Assembly: GCF_900167145.1 (NCBI RefSeq)
Contig: NZ_FUWG01000010.1
Span: 57,303 to 121,302, forward strand
Source: Treponema porcinum
GTDB lineage: Bacteria > Spirochaetota > Spirochaetia > Treponematales > Treponemataceae
Length of the DNA stretch: 64,000 nt
Direction of reading: 5' to 3'
Part shown: positions 18,241-27,081 of the stretch, piece after piece
Numbering within the stretch: the first letter of the stretch is position 1
Layout: each line of letters opens with the position of its first letter
Made by a program: the position numbers and the translations under genes
The notes under the pieces: generated by a model
Database searches by the model: none
What the model saw: only the letters and a program-made list of their open reading frames with translations
What the model was told of the DNA's origin: nothing

Positions 18241-19503
18241 CTATTCTTTATATTTTTTCAAAATCAGGCAGGCATTGTGACCGCCGAAACCAAGCGAACA
18301 GCTTGCAGCAGCATTCACTTCGCAGCTTACGCCGGCATTAGGCGTATAGTCAAGGTCGCAGCCGTGTTCAATATCCGGCTCGTCAAGATTGATTGTCGGC
18401 GGAACAAAACTTTCCTGAATTGCCTTTACGCAGAACAGTGCTTCAATCGCGCCTGCCGCACCGACCATATGACCGGTTTCGCTCTTCGTAGAAGAAACAT
18501 GCAGTTTGTATGCATAATCCCCAAAGACGCTTTTAAGCATCCTGGTTTCCGCAACGTCATTTGCAACAGTGGAAGTTCCGTGCGCATTATAGTACTGAAT
18601 TTCCTCCGGCTTCATTTCTGCATCCTCAAACGCAAGGCGCATAGCCATTGCACCGCCGGAACCGTCTTCAAGAGGAGCCGTAATATGATACGCATCGCTT
18701 GAAGTGCCAAAACCGGCAAGTTCCGCGTAGATTTTTGCTCCGCGCGCCTTTGCGTGCTCCAGTTCCTCAAGAACAAGAACAGCCGAACCTTCACCCATAA
18801 CAAAACCGCTTCTGTTTTTGTCAAACGGACGGCTGGCTTTTTCCGGCGCATCGTTAAAATTCTGCGTAAGCGCCTGAAGCACCTGATAGCAGCCGATATT
18901 AAATCCCGTAATGTTCGCATCAGTTCCGCCTGCAAGACAGACGTCAATTCTTCCGGAACGAATCATATCCATACCAAGACCAATGGCGTCCGAACCGGAA
19001 GCACAGGCTGTAGAAATCGTCCAGGAAGGTCCTTTTATGCCGAAATACATACTGACATTTGCAGAAGCCTCGTTGTTCAATGAAAGAGGAGCTGTAAGCG
19101 GCGGAAGCCTGTTCACCCCGGCATTAGGGTCAAAGTATTTTCTATAACCGGCATCAAGACCATCAGAAAGTCCGATTCCAATACCCGTTACAATCCCAGT
19201 CTTCCCAGAAGCAAGAGTTTCCGAAGAAAGACCGCTGTCATTCACAGCCTGAATTCCTGCTCCCAAAAGGAACTTTGCAAAACGTGACATCTTTCTGGAC
19301 AGTTTGTGATTTACATTATACGCATCAAGTGAAAAATCTTTTACTTCCGCGGCAATCTGAACAGGAAAATCAGCTGCGTCGAACAGCGTTATATGGGAAG
19401 CACCGCTTTTTCCGGCTTTTACAGCCTGCCAGGTTTCTTCCGCAGTATTTCCTACAGAAGAAACGGCTCCAAGTCCGGTGATTACGACACGTCTTTTTGA
19501 CAT
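18241..19503 (-). CDS. fabF: Beta-ketoacyl-ACP synthase II
   Basis: A 420-residue condensing enzyme. The catalytic triad is intact: cysteine in TISTACASGSDAIGLG near residue 163, histidine in YNAHGTSTVANDV near 302, and histidine in SETGHMVGAAGA near 340. The glycine-rich closing LGFGGHNACLILKK is also present. It condenses malonyl-ACP with acyl-ACP during elongation. AGGAG seven bases before the ATG is the ribosome binding site. It is first in an operon with the enoyl reductase gene. Confidence 0.95.
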   Translation of the reverse strand: MSKRRVVITGLGAVSSVGNTAEETWQAVKAGKSGASHITLFDAADFPVQIAAEVKDFSLDAYNVNHKLSRKMSRFAKFLLGAGIQAVNDSGLSSETLASGKTGIVTGIGIGLSDGLDAGYRKYFDPNAGVNRLPPLTAPLSLNNEASANVSMYFGIKGPSWTISTACASGSDAIGLGMDMIRSGRIDVCLAGGTDANITGFNIGCYQVLQALTQNFNDAPEKASRPFDKNRSGFVMGEGSAVLVLEELEHAKARGAKIYAELAGFGTSSDAYHITAPLEDGSGGAMAMRLAFEDAEMKPEEIQYYNAHGTSTVANDVAETRMLKSVFGDYAYKLHVSSTKSETGHMVGAAGAIEALFCVKAIQESFVPPTINLDEPDIEHGCDLDYTPNAGVSCEVNAAASCSLGFGGHNACLILKKYKE

Positions 19504-19636
19504 AAAATGCTCCTACTTTAGGTATAAATACGGTTTATTATACACTCTTTGCGCGGTATTTTAAAGACTATCTGTTATGACATTTTTAGTCAATATGTCA
19601 TAACAGACTGAGAAAAGAAAGAAAAAAAGCAGATAT

Positions 19637-20194
19637 TTACTGACGGGATTCAATCATCGTAAACCAGTCTTCGGCTATCCACCAGGAATCAAAATGAATT
19701 TCTTCAAACCGGCTTTGCGCTACCTCAGGTGAATTCATCCAGGAAACACGCCCCCAACCGTCATCAAAATTAATCTGAAGGTGGATAACTCCCAGATTTA
19801 CGACACCTGGACGAATTTTAAAATAGGCAGAAACATCATTCGTCCGCGGAACACAATTAGACACCCAGTTTCTGCCGTCATACTCAAATTCAGAACTGAT
19901 TTCCGCTATAATATATGTTCCTTCCGGCAGATTTGCCCGTATAATCTCGCCTTTTGCATTACTTACAAGCGTATAAGTCTTTTTTGTTGCTATATTCTTG
20001 ATTTTCACAGTAATACCGGAAATCTGCTTTTTCACCTCGGCAGATTCGTTTCCGCCAAACGTATACGCACCGAAATACTCCGTATTCGCGTACAACAAGG
20101 TACGATTTTTTTCAGACGGTTCAGGAAGGGAAGAACAGCCCGAAAACAGAATGGCAGATAAAAATGCAGCAAAACAGACAATACTTTTTTTCAT
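19637..20194 (-). CDS. Lipoprotein of unknown function
   Basis: A 185-residue protein with a lipoprotein signal (AFLSAILFSGC, cysteine near residue 20). The mature part begins SSLPEPSEKN and contains a beta-rich segment (GITVKIKNIATKKTYTLVSN, GEIIRANLPEGTYIIAEI) that resembles a prealbumin/carboxypeptidase-regulatory-like fold. GGAG precedes the start. I do not recognise the family. Confidence 0.7.
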   Translation of the reverse strand: MKKSIVCFAAFLSAILFSGCSSLPEPSEKNRTLLYANTEYFGAYTFGGNESAEVKKQISGITVKIKNIATKKTYTLVSNAKGEIIRANLPEGTYIIAEISSEFEYDGRNWVSNCVPRTNDVSAYFKIRPGVVNLGVIHLQINFDDGWGRVSWMNSPEVAQSRFEEIHFDSWWIAEDWFTMIESRQ

Positions 20195-20339
20195 ACCAAT
20201 AACTCCATCTAGACTAATGACTGTCCAACATATTCAAATTGAAAAGATTGAATTTAGGAAACAGCCTGATACTGTCTGCAAAAACATAGAAATACGCTTT
20301 TGCAGACAATTCATTTTATCACCACTTTAAGTTTTTTTT

Positions 20340-20504
20340 CTACATAAAATACGTTTTTATCGGCGGAAAAGCCCCCTTCAGATTGATGAAACTGCTTTTT
20401 ACCGTATTCAGATTGATGACAATATTCGGAGTTTCAAGATCCTTTGAAAACTCCAGAAAACGCGCCCAGGCCTTGTCACTAACATAATCTTTGCGATTAA
20501 ACAT
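20340..20504 (-). pseudogene. 5' remnant of a type III PLP-dependent (ornithine-type) decarboxylase gene
   Basis: A 54-codon frame with a good ribosome binding site (GGAG seven bases before the ATG). The peptide reads FLEFSKDLETPNIVINLNTV and then INLKGAFPPIKTYF before a TAG. This matches the N-terminus of fold-III ornithine/diaminopimelate-type decarboxylases (TP-hhV-hh, LK-AFP, then normally YAVKANP with the PLP lysine). The frame stops exactly where that lysine motif should begin, and no continuation is found downstream. It diverges from the DNA glycosylase gene. Family assignment is from memory of the motif and is moderately sure. Confidence 0.55.
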
Positions 20505-20578
20505 TGCAAACTCCCATAAAACGGAATGCAGAAAATACTTTGCTTTACATTGACTATCTTATGTTTTACATTTGAAAT

Positions 20579-21169
20579 ATGGAAACAACAATAGACCGTC
20601 AGGTTATTTTGCAGAAAAGAATTACGGCTGAAGATAAATCGGAAAACAGAAAATTCGTAACGCACACAATCGCGCCGGTCTGGAACTCGGAAAGCCGCAT
20701 TTTGATTTTGGGAACAATGCCTTCTCCTGCTTCCCGCAAAGCTGGATTTTTTTATATGCACGCACAGAACAGATTTTGGCCGGTGCTGGCGCAGATTTTT
20801 GGCGAAGAGTTTTTGCACAGAAACAACGATGCCGACAAAAAAGCGGCAATAGAAGAGCGAATTGCTTTTCTTGAATGCCGTCACATTGCGCTTTGGGACG
20901 TCCTTTCTGAATGTGAAATTACCGGCGCATCAGATTCTTCTATTAATAAGGAACTTCCAAACGATTTTTCAGAAATTCTTGCCGCATCAAAAATCGCGCA
21001 CATTTTCTGCACAGGAAAAACCGCCTTTAACCTTTACAAAAAGCACTGCTCACAAAAATACAGCACGCCCTTTTCCTACCTTCCGTCCACAAGCCCCGCA
21101 AACCAGGCAGCCTGGCCAACCGAAAAACTTACAGAAGAATATAAAAGGGAGATTTTGAAATTTATATAA
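20579..21169 (+). CDS. DNA-deoxyinosine (hypoxanthine) glycosylase, UDG superfamily
   Basis: A 196-residue protein of the UDG-fold hypoxanthine-DNA glycosylase type. Family blocks: THTIAPVWNSESRILILGTM near residue 30, PSPASRKAGFFYMHAQNRFW, ALWDVLSECEITGASDSSI and the terminal YLPSTSPANQAAW. It would excise deoxyinosine, and perhaps uracil, arising from deamination. No Shine-Dalgarno precedes the ATG. It shares a 74-base divergent intergenic region with the decarboxylase remnant. Confidence 0.85.
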   Translation: METTIDRQVILQKRITAEDKSENRKFVTHTIAPVWNSESRILILGTMPSPASRKAGFFYMHAQNRFWPVLAQIFGEEFLHRNNDADKKAAIEERIAFLECRHIALWDVLSECEITGASDSSINKELPNDFSEILAASKIAHIFCTGKTAFNLYKKHCSQKYSTPFSYLPSTSPANQAAWPTEKLTEEYKREILKFI

Positions 21170-21257
21170 ACCGCACAACCGTACCGCTTATGATTCTAAA
21201 AGCCAGTCGATTATATTTTTGTGCACAATTCCATCGTAACTTGATTTGGGGATAAAA

Positions 21258-21785
21258 TCAGCCTACATCTCCGTTCCTGTAGATTTCTGCGGTAAGAAAT
21301 TTGCCGTCTGCACCGATTTTTTTACCGTCCACCTCAACAAAACCGTCTTTTGTATACAACGGCATTGAAAAAAACTTATCAGGCTTTACGTAGCAGTATT
21401 TTTCAGTCGGAGCATCATATCCTTCCGGTTCAAGAATTGTTCCCGGCGCAAACTGCGGCGCAAAAAGAACTTCGCACGTTTCGTGATCTTTTACAGCAGG
21501 ATCAGACGCGGCAAGCAGCATACCGTTACTGCGGACACCACGGAAATTAGCCGGCTTTAAATTATATACAATTACAATCGTTTTTCCCAAAAGTTCTTCC
21601 GGTTTGTAAAACGGAACGATTGAACTTACAATCTGACGAGGTTCTTCGTCGCCGCACTCAAGAGTAAGAATATACAAAAGACTTCCGCCGGGATGCTGTT
21701 CCACCTTTTCTATGCGCGCCGCCTTTAGAATAACGCGGTTTCTGAACTGTTCGGCAACTGGAATCTCCTGCTCATTTTCTTCCAT
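21258..21785 (-). CDS. tRNA-binding (EMAP/MetRS C-terminal-like) domain protein
   Basis: A 175-residue protein built on the OB-fold tRNA-binding domain of CsaA and the MetRS C-terminus: VILKAARIEKVEQHPGGSLL, QIVSSIVPFYKPEELLGKTI, NLKPANFRGVRSNGMLLAAS. It lacks any aminoacylation domain. In organisms whose methionyl-tRNA synthetase lacks this domain it can act in trans; that is an inference here, since metG is not in the window. The last 60 residues extend beyond the usual 110-residue module. Confidence 0.8.
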   Translation of the reverse strand: MEENEQEIPVAEQFRNRVILKAARIEKVEQHPGGSLLYILTLECGDEEPRQIVSSIVPFYKPEELLGKTIVIVYNLKPANFRGVRSNGMLLAASDPAVKDHETCEVLFAPQFAPGTILEPEGYDAPTEKYCYVKPDKFFSMPLYTKDGFVEVDGKKIGADGKFLTAEIYRNGDVG

Positions 21786-21823
21786 AAATAACCACCTTTT
21801 TCAATTTTATATTTTATTTTTCT

Positions 21824-21928
21824 TAGGTTAACACTGAATGCAGCTAACCGTCCGTAAGTCAATGACTTACGTCAATTTGACGGGAAGTGCTGAGTAATCG
21901 CTTCAAGTGTTAATCAGCACTTCCTTAG
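21824..21928. repeat. Intergenic repeat, family B, copy 2
   Basis: Bounded by CTTAGG and CCTTAG. Hairpins are CGTAAGT (21853-21859)/ACTTACG (21865-21871) and AAGTGCTGA (21885-21893)/TCAGCACTT (21914-21922), around the same ATCGCTTCAAGTGTTAA loop as at 12068-12087. Relative to copy 1, a base in each arm of the second stem changes together (AGTACT to AGTGCT, paired). Confidence 0.75.
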
Positions 21929-21941
21929 TTTTCAGATAATG

Positions 21942-23366
21942 CTACGCTGTTTTTAATTCAGAACGTATGACAACAAGATTATCAATTACCGCCTGAGATT
22001 TTTTAAGAAGAGTTGCATAGCGGTCTTCGCGTTCAGACAGGCTCAAAGTTTCAAGATTGTTGAAGACATCATGCACAACAGAATGAAGTGCCTCGTGAGA
22101 TTCAACAAGCGCCTTGAACGACGGTTTTTCCGAAAGTCCAAGCGACTCTGCCTGCGTATCAATCCATTTTCCCAAATCGCATGCATGATGGTCGCCAAGA
22201 GAAATACCTTCTCCAGAAAGTTTTCCGTCAATAAGTGCGCGAACCTTGGTTACCCAGCTAAGATGCTTAAGAATTATGTTCGTAAACGGGAACGAAGGCA
22301 CACCGCTTGCAGCAGCTGCTTCCTGCTGTTTCTTTGCAAGGCAGCCGTCTATATCAAGTGCACACTGAATCATATCATTCATATTGAATAAATCAGCACT
22401 CATAAGGCCGCTTATCTGCTCCGAACTGGCTTTTATTTCGTCAAAACTTGCCTTTCCGCTTTCTGTAGATGAAACGATTGTGTTCATGTTTGCAGCAACG
22501 GAAGAAAAGCGGTTTTTCAAGTCTTCGCTTGAGCCGGAAATCGTACGCACGGACGCAAGAATATTGTCGCTTCCGTCAGAAAGGCTTTCCATCTCGCTTG
22601 TAATTTCATTGAAAGATTCCGTCGTTTCCTGAACTTTTCCGCCGATATATTTCATCGCGCCGCCGGCTTCGTCCGCCGTTATGTGCGCGTCGGAAAGCGT
22701 CGTAATCATACTTTTCAGCGTTTTCTGAATGTCAGCAGCATTTTTACGGGTAACTTCAGAAAGAGAACGGATTTCACCGGCAACAACTGCAAATCCAAGA
22801 CCTGCTTTTCCTGCATGCGCCGCCTCAATTGCCGCATTCATTGCAAGAAGATTTGTTTTTTCGCTTATTTCATTAATTGCCGCAATAACACCCTTGATTG
22901 CATCTACATTCTGGCTAAGAACATCTATAACGCCAAGAACCTTGCGGACTTTTTCAGATCCGTTGCCGGCGGCCTCTGACAGTTCTTTTGTAATGGAAAT
23001 ACGCTCGGAAACAATGTCCGCAACGTTATGAACAGAAGAAGTAATCTGCTCGATTGCCGCACTTGACGAATGGACGGCAGCATCAAGATTTTCTATAAAG
23101 GAATTGACTTCCGCTATCTGAGAATTGATTGAAACTATTGCAGAAACAGTTTCTTCCATGCTGCCGGAAAAAAGCTGGAATTTTTCCTGCTGGCGAAGCA
23201 CATGGGAAATAACATCAGAAGATGACGCAATGTTCTTCCTGAACAAAAGCGACATCTTCTCCATCAAATCAACAAAATTGAGAAAACACTTATCCACGGA
23301 CTCAACGTTCGGCTGCAGTTCTTCTGACTCAGAAATCACCGCAGGCTTTTTTAAGAATGTAAACAT
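21942..23366 (-). CDS. Soluble methyl-accepting chemotaxis protein with CZB domain
   Basis: A 474-residue chemoreceptor without signal peptide or transmembrane helix. Residues about 50-320 are the coiled-coil signalling domain with the conserved hairpin tip INEISEKTNLLAMNAAIEAA then GKAGLGFAVVAGEIRSL. Residues about 360-440 form a CZB zinc-binding domain (HLSWVTKVRALID, HHACDLGKWID, ESHEALHSVVHDVFN; one cysteine and three histidines as ligands). CZB receptors sense zinc or oxidant changes in the cytoplasm and signal through CheA/CheW. Its promoter has strict leaderless geometry. Confidence 0.93.
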   Translation of the reverse strand: MFTFLKKPAVISESEELQPNVESVDKCFLNFVDLMEKMSLLFRKNIASSSDVISHVLRQQEKFQLFSGSMEETVSAIVSINSQIAEVNSFIENLDAAVHSSSAAIEQITSSVHNVADIVSERISITKELSEAAGNGSEKVRKVLGVIDVLSQNVDAIKGVIAAINEISEKTNLLAMNAAIEAAHAGKAGLGFAVVAGEIRSLSEVTRKNAADIQKTLKSMITTLSDAHITADEAGGAMKYIGGKVQETTESFNEITSEMESLSDGSDNILASVRTISGSSEDLKNRFSSVAANMNTIVSSTESGKASFDEIKASSEQISGLMSADLFNMNDMIQCALDIDGCLAKKQQEAAAASGVPSFPFTNIILKHLSWVTKVRALIDGKLSGEGISLGDHHACDLGKWIDTQAESLGLSEKPSFKALVESHEALHSVVHDVFNNLETLSLSEREDRYATLLKKSQAVIDNLVVIRSELKTA

Positions 23367-23372
23367 ACGATA

Positions 23373-23400
23373 ATTATATAGTGGATATGGTAAAAGTCAA
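23373..23400 (-). promoter_or_regulatory. Promoter of the chemoreceptor gene, leaderless geometry
   Basis: On the minus strand, TTGACT (23400-23395), 16 bp, TATAAT (23378-23373), then six bases to the ATG at 23366. A start about six to seven bases beyond the -10 falls on the start codon itself; no ribosome binding site exists. Confidence 0.75.
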
Positions 23401-23412
23401 TGTTTCCGAAGA

Positions 23413-23476
23413 AACGTTACATTCAGGGGAAACACTGAAAAATCCTCAACAGGATTTATTCAGCATTTCCCCTAAA
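23413..23476. repeat. Intergenic repeat, family B, short copy
   Basis: GGGGAAACACTGAA pairs with TTCAGCATTTCCCC (23426-23439 with 23459-23472, one internal mismatch), enclosing AATCCT-caac-AGGATT. The ends (…CCCCTAA) and the CTGAA/TTCAG stem are shared with the other family B copies; the first hairpin is absent. Confidence 0.6.
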
Positions 23477-23491
23477 AATCTCCGCCTTTTC

Positions 23492-23548
23492 TAAAAAAAG
23501 CACCGGTTTAAGTTTTTCTTAAGTTAAGAAAAAACTTAAACCAGTGCT
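23492..23548 (-). terminator. Strong terminator of ilvC
   Basis: A long, nearly perfect inverted repeat: GCACCGGTTTAAGTTTTTC from 23500 against its complement ending at 23547. On the minus strand it is followed by seven T residues. Confidence 0.85.
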
Positions 23549-23575
23549 TTCATTGCTGTCATACGATGAAACAGT

Positions 23576-25057
23576 TTATTTTATAAGCGGTTTCATTGCT
23601 GTCATATAATCACGCAACTTACGTCCGACAACTTCAATCGGGTGATTTCTGATTTCTTCGTTCACGGCAACAAGTTCAGTATTGCTTACGCTTAAATCCT
23701 TAACATCAAGACCTTTTCCGATTACGTCAATGTGAAGTTCAGGCATCAAATCTTTTGCCATCATCGGAGCAGCAACGCGGCTGAACAGATAACATCCGTA
23801 TTCAGCAGTATCAGAGATAACGCGGTTCATTTCGTAAAGACGTTTGCGGTCAATAAGGTTTGCGATAAGCGGAACTTCGTGGAGTGATTCGTAGTAAGCA
23901 GATTCTTCCTTAATTCCAGCATCAACCATCGTTTCAAACGCAAGTTCACAGCCGGCTTTTACCATTGCAACAAGAAGGATTCCCTTGTCAAAATATTCCT
24001 GCTCAGTAATTTCTTCTGAAGACTCAGTTGTTGATTCAAACGGAAGTTTTCCTGTTTCTTCGCGCCATGTAAGAAGGTCGTGGTCTTTGTTTGCCCAGTC
24101 TTTCATCATCGTTGAAGAGAATTTTCCGCTGATAATATCGTCCATGTGCTTCTGATAAAGAGGTGCAAGGAGCTTTTTGATTTTCTTGGAAAGTTCGTTT
24201 GCCTTGATTTTTGCCGGATTTGAAAGGCGGTCCATCATATTTGTAATTCCGCCCCATTTCAATGCCTCAGAAATAACGTTCCATCCGTGCATCAAAAGTT
24301 TTGTTGCATATTCAGGAGCAATTCCTTCGCTTACCATCTTGTCATAGCAGACAATCGTTCCAGCCTGAAGCATACCGCAAAGAATTGTCTGTTCACCCAT
24401 AAGGTCAGACTTTACTTCTGCAACAAAACTTGATTCAAGAACACCGGCTTTAGAACCGCCCATTCCGACTGCAAGAGCCTTTGCATAAGCCCAGCCTTTT
24501 CCTTCCGGGTCGTTGTCCGGATGAACGGCGATTAAGTCCGGTACACCAAATCCACGCTGGAATTCGTGCCATACTTCCGTTCCAGGACCTTTTGGTGCAC
24601 ACATAATAACAGTAATATCCTTGCGAATCTGCATTCCTTCTTCAATCATATTGAATCCGTGGCTGTACCACAGTGCAGAACCTTTTTTCATTTTTGCCAT
24701 AACTTCTGTAATTACAGGAGTGTGCTGCTTGTCTGGAGTAAGGTTTCCTACAAGGTCAGCTGTCGGAATCATCTCGTCATAAGTTCCGACTTTAAAACCG
24801 TTTTCAGTCGCATTTTTCCATGACTGGCGTTTTTCCGTAATTGCGCTTTCGCGGAGGGCATAACTTACATCAAGACCTGAATCACGAAGACAAAGTCCCT
24901 GGTTCAATCCCTGAGCGCCGCAACCGACGATAACAATTTTCTTGCCTTTAAGAGCCTTTACTCCGTCAGCAAATTCTTCTTTTGCCATTGAGCGGCAGTG
25001 TCCAAGCTGAAGACGAGCCTCACGCCACGGAATTGAATTAAAATAATTGTTTCCCAT
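23576..25057 (-). CDS. ilvC: Ketol-acid reductoisomerase (class II, long form)
   Basis: A 493-residue enzyme, the length of the class II form with a duplicated C-terminal knot domain. The NADPH-binding region is [33 protein letters not shown] with an arginine after the second strand (near residues 38-70). [12 protein letters not shown], metal-binding [13 protein letters not shown] and a C-terminal [19 protein letters not shown] follow. It makes dihydroxy acids in valine and isoleucine synthesis. AGAGG precedes the ATG. It stands alone, without other ilv genes in the window. The last codons and a short piece (TTTCATTGCTGTCATA) are duplicated just downstream at 23549. Confidence 0.95.
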   Translation of the reverse strand: MGNNYFNSIPWREARLQLGHCRSMAKEEFADGVKALKGKKIVIVGCGAQGLNQGLCLRDSGLDVSYALRESAITEKRQSWKNATENGFKVGTYDEMIPTADLVGNLTPDKQHTPVITEVMAKMKKGSALWYSHGFNMIEEGMQIRKDITVIMCAPKGPGTEVWHEFQRGFGVPDLIAVHPDNDPEGKGWAYAKALAVGMGGSKAGVLESSFVAEVKSDLMGEQTILCGMLQAGTIVCYDKMVSEGIAPEYATKLLMHGWNVISEALKWGGITNMMDRLSNPAKIKANELSKKIKKLLAPLYQKHMDDIISGKFSSTMMKDWANKDHDLLTWREETGKLPFESTTESSEEITEQEYFDKGILLVAMVKAGCELAFETMVDAGIKEESAYYESLHEVPLIANLIDRKRLYEMNRVISDTAEYGCYLFSRVAAPMMAKDLMPELHIDVIGKGLDVKDLSVSNTELVAVNEEIRNHPIEVVGRKLRDYMTAMKPLIK

Positions 25058-25098
25058 ATTAAAACCTCTAAAAATAATTTTGCTTTGTTATAAAACTT

Positions 25099-25164
25099 AT
25101 TATATAGAGGAATAAAAAATGCGTAAAGTGAAAGATTGTAATTTTAATATTGCATAATATGCAA
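25099..25164 (-). promoter_or_regulatory. ilvC promoter with upstream palindrome
   Basis: On the minus strand, TTTACG (25127-25122), 17 bp, TATAAT (25104-25099). A perfect palindrome TTGCATAATATGCAA lies at 25150-25164, roughly 55-70 bases upstream of the expected start, where an activator or repressor dimer could bind. The regulator is unknown. Confidence 0.5.
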
Positions 25165-25175
25165 CACAAAATATT

Positions 25176-25197
25176 CCGGCTTTAGAAAAACAGCCGG
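25176..25197 (-). terminator. Terminator after fmt
   Basis: AGCCGG/CCGGCT arms (25192-25197 with 25176-25181) lie one base beyond the fmt stop codon, followed on the minus strand by AATATTTTG. Confidence 0.55.
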
Positions 25198-25198
25198 G

Positions 25199-26170
25199 CT
25201 ATTCAAGATGCGTACCTATAAAATCACGTGCACCATTCATAAATGACTTATAGTCCACGGCGTTTTTTCCCTGCCGCTGCAAGTTTTTTACTGCAAGAAA
25301 GCCAGTTCCGCAGCGCACAAAAATACCAGCCTGTTTTATAAATGCGCATACAGTACCGGGAGCAGCGGCACGCATTTCTTCCGTTACAAGAGAATCATCT
25401 TCACGGACTTGAACTGCAGAAAGAATTTTCAGGGAAAGACCGTTTTCCGTAGTCCACGCAGCCGGAGAAGGAAAATACGCACGCACCTGAGCGTCAACAG
25501 CTTCTGCACTTTTGCTCCAGTCAATTTTTGCATCCTGTTTTGTAATTATTCCAGTATAAGTTGCTTTTCCTTCCTGAACGCGTCCTTCCGGCACAGTTCC
25601 TGTTTTTGAAATATCAGCAAGAACTCCGCACAAAAGCTCCGCACCGCGAACTGCCGCATCATTTAAAAGAGAACCGCCAGTTTCTGTCTTTGTAAGCGGA
25701 ACGGAAACCTGCGCAAGAATATTTCCTTCGTCCATTTTTTCGCTTACTTTCTGCACAGTAAAGGCTGTCGTATCGTCGCCGTTCAGTATAGCTGCCGGAA
25801 CAGGAGTACAGCCGCGGTATTGCGGAAGCGCCGACGGATGAAGATTTATTCCGCCAAAACGGAACAATGACATAAACTTCGGACCGAAAATATGACCGTA
25901 TGCAAAACATACAAGAATGTCGGGATTAAGCGCGGCGGTTTCTTCGCGGCACGCGCCGTCAAGGTGTTCCGGCTCAAGAACTGGGAGCGCGTTTTCCCTT
26001 GCAAGAACAGCAGTCGCCGTAGGAACAGGCGTTTTGTGCCTTCCCTGCGCAGACGGAGGATTTGTAAGGACTCCTGCGATTTCAAAGCCGCAGGAAGAAC
26101 TTTTTTCAAGAAGAATACGCAAAGTTTCCGCAGAAGCATCGGGGCTTCCGGCATACAGTACGCGAATCAT
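25199..26170 (-). CDS. fmt: Methionyl-tRNA formyltransferase
   Basis: A 323-residue enzyme that formylates initiator Met-tRNA with 10-formyltetrahydrofolate. The catalytic asparagine and histidine are in GGINLHPSALPQYRG near residue 107, and the aspartate is in KMDEGNILAQVSV. The N-terminal strand IRVLYAGSPDASAETLRIL contains the usual family start. The C-terminal OB-like domain ends in FMNGARDF. Its ATG overlaps the stop of def by four bases, a typical translationally coupled def-fmt pair. Confidence 0.94.
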   Translation of the reverse strand: MIRVLYAGSPDASAETLRILLEKSSSCGFEIAGVLTNPPSAQGRHKTPVPTATAVLARENALPVLEPEHLDGACREETAALNPDILVCFAYGHIFGPKFMSLFRFGGINLHPSALPQYRGCTPVPAAILNGDDTTAFTVQKVSEKMDEGNILAQVSVPLTKTETGGSLLNDAAVRGAELLCGVLADISKTGTVPEGRVQEGKATYTGIITKQDAKIDWSKSAEAVDAQVRAYFPSPAAWTTENGLSLKILSAVQVREDDSLVTEEMRAAAPGTVCAFIKQAGIFVRCGTGFLAVKNLQRQGKNAVDYKSFMNGARDFIGTHLE

Positions 26171-26760
26171 TTTTCACCGCCGGAAGACTTAGTCTTTTTT
26201 GCAGCAGCAGCAGCCTTTTTTGCCGCAATCCTTCGCTCCTTTGCTTCGCGTTCAAGGCGCTTCTGCTCTGCACGTTCTGCACGTTTTTTAAACTGAGCCG
26301 CAGTCTTTTCTGCAAAAGCCTTGTCTCCGCGGTCAATAAAAAGAATTCCGTCCAGATGGTCATATTCGTGCTGGATAACACGAGCAAGAAGACCGTCTGC
26401 TTCAAGGGTAAACGGTCTTCCGTTCTCATTAAATGCCTGAACAGTTACCTTTTTTGGACGTGAAATGGATTCGTACACCTGAGGAACGCTAAGACAGCCC
26501 TCCTCAAAATCAACCATTTCTGCGCTGGTAGAAATAATCTGCGGATTGATGAATACGCGGCGCACATCATCATCTGCAATAACAACAAAAAGACGCTTGC
26601 TTATTCCTGCCTGAGGTCCTGCAAGCCCTACTCCATCCGCCGCAATCATCGCTTCGAACATTTCGTTCAAAAAGTTCCGCAGGTCATCGTTTATTTCTTC
26701 CGGCTTAACAGGCTCTGCCTTCTGCCGTAAAATTTCTTCGCCTAATTTTGTAATTCTCAT
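26167..26760 (-). CDS. def: Peptide deformylase with basic C-terminal tail
   Basis: A 197-residue metalloenzyme removing the formyl group from nascent proteins. The three motifs are intact: GVGLAGPQAG near residue 43, EEGCLSVP near 88 and QHEYDHLDG near 131. Beyond residue 145 the protein carries a lysine/alanine-rich tail (RAERAEQKRLEREAKERR...KKAAAAAKKTKSSGG) of about 50 residues not needed for catalysis; it could contact ribosomal RNA. It is coupled with fmt. Confidence 0.94.
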   Translation of the reverse strand: MRITKLGEEILRQKAEPVKPEEINDDLRNFLNEMFEAMIAADGVGLAGPQAGISKRLFVVIADDDVRRVFINPQIISTSAEMVDFEEGCLSVPQVYESISRPKKVTVQAFNENGRPFTLEADGLLARVIQHEYDHLDGILFIDRGDKAFAEKTAAQFKKRAERAEQKRLEREAKERRIAAKKAAAAAKKTKSSGGEK

Positions 26761-26847
26761 TCTGCCCGCCTCCAGCGTTTTTTTCTATATAATTAACTTT
26801 AAAATGATAGCAGAAAATCGCGAATTAGAAAACTGCAGACCAGAATT

Positions 26848-27081
26848 TTACAGTTCCTGTATTTGCTGTAACGAAAGCCCTGTGCATTTGGAAATTATTT
26901 CCACTGAAACACCGGATTCTTTAAGTTTTCTTGCATTATTTCTTGCATTATTTTCCGCAGCCTTTTTTACAGCTAGATCCTTTTCTGTTTCAGCTTCCTT
27001 ATATGCTTCTTTATATCCCTTTTCATAAGCTTCTTGAGCGGCATGTTTTGCAGCGAGTTTTATTTCTTGTTCTAAAGTCAT
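26848..27081 (-). CDS. Internal RpnS-type antitoxin frame of rpn copy 1 (77 residues)
   Basis: In the same frame as the nuclease gene, ATG 27081 is preceded by GGAGG (27092-27088) at six bases. It would be translated separately as MTLEQEIKLAAKHAAQEA...LQQIQEL, a long helix rich in A/K/E with heptad-like YEKGYKEAYKEAE repeats and then the LKESGVSVEIISKCTGLS helix pair. By analogy with reported Rpn systems it would bind and silence the full-length nuclease. Separate translation is inferred from the ribosome binding site. Confidence 0.65.
   Translation of the reverse strand: MTLEQEIKLAAKHAAQEAYEKGYKEAYKEAETEKDLAVKKAAENNARNNARKLKESGVSVEIISKCTGLSLQQIQEL

Noticed and set aside
17722..18702. Plus-strand frame of over 300 codons opposite the enoyl reductase and fabF genes
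   Set aside because: Antisense shadow of two well-supported genes; composition is cysteine- and arginine-rich as expected from reversed codons.
20226..20310. Hairpin TGTCTGCAAAA/TTTTGCAGACA as a terminator
   Set aside because: The 11-bp stem is perfect, but neither side is followed by a proper T run and no gene ends nearby on either strand in the right position.
21186..21257. Minus-strand peptide SSYDGIVHKNIIDWLLES just after the tRNA-binding gene
   Set aside because: It looks protein-like and could be the tail of a lost hydrolase gene, but it is about 25 codons with no start and no recognisable motif.
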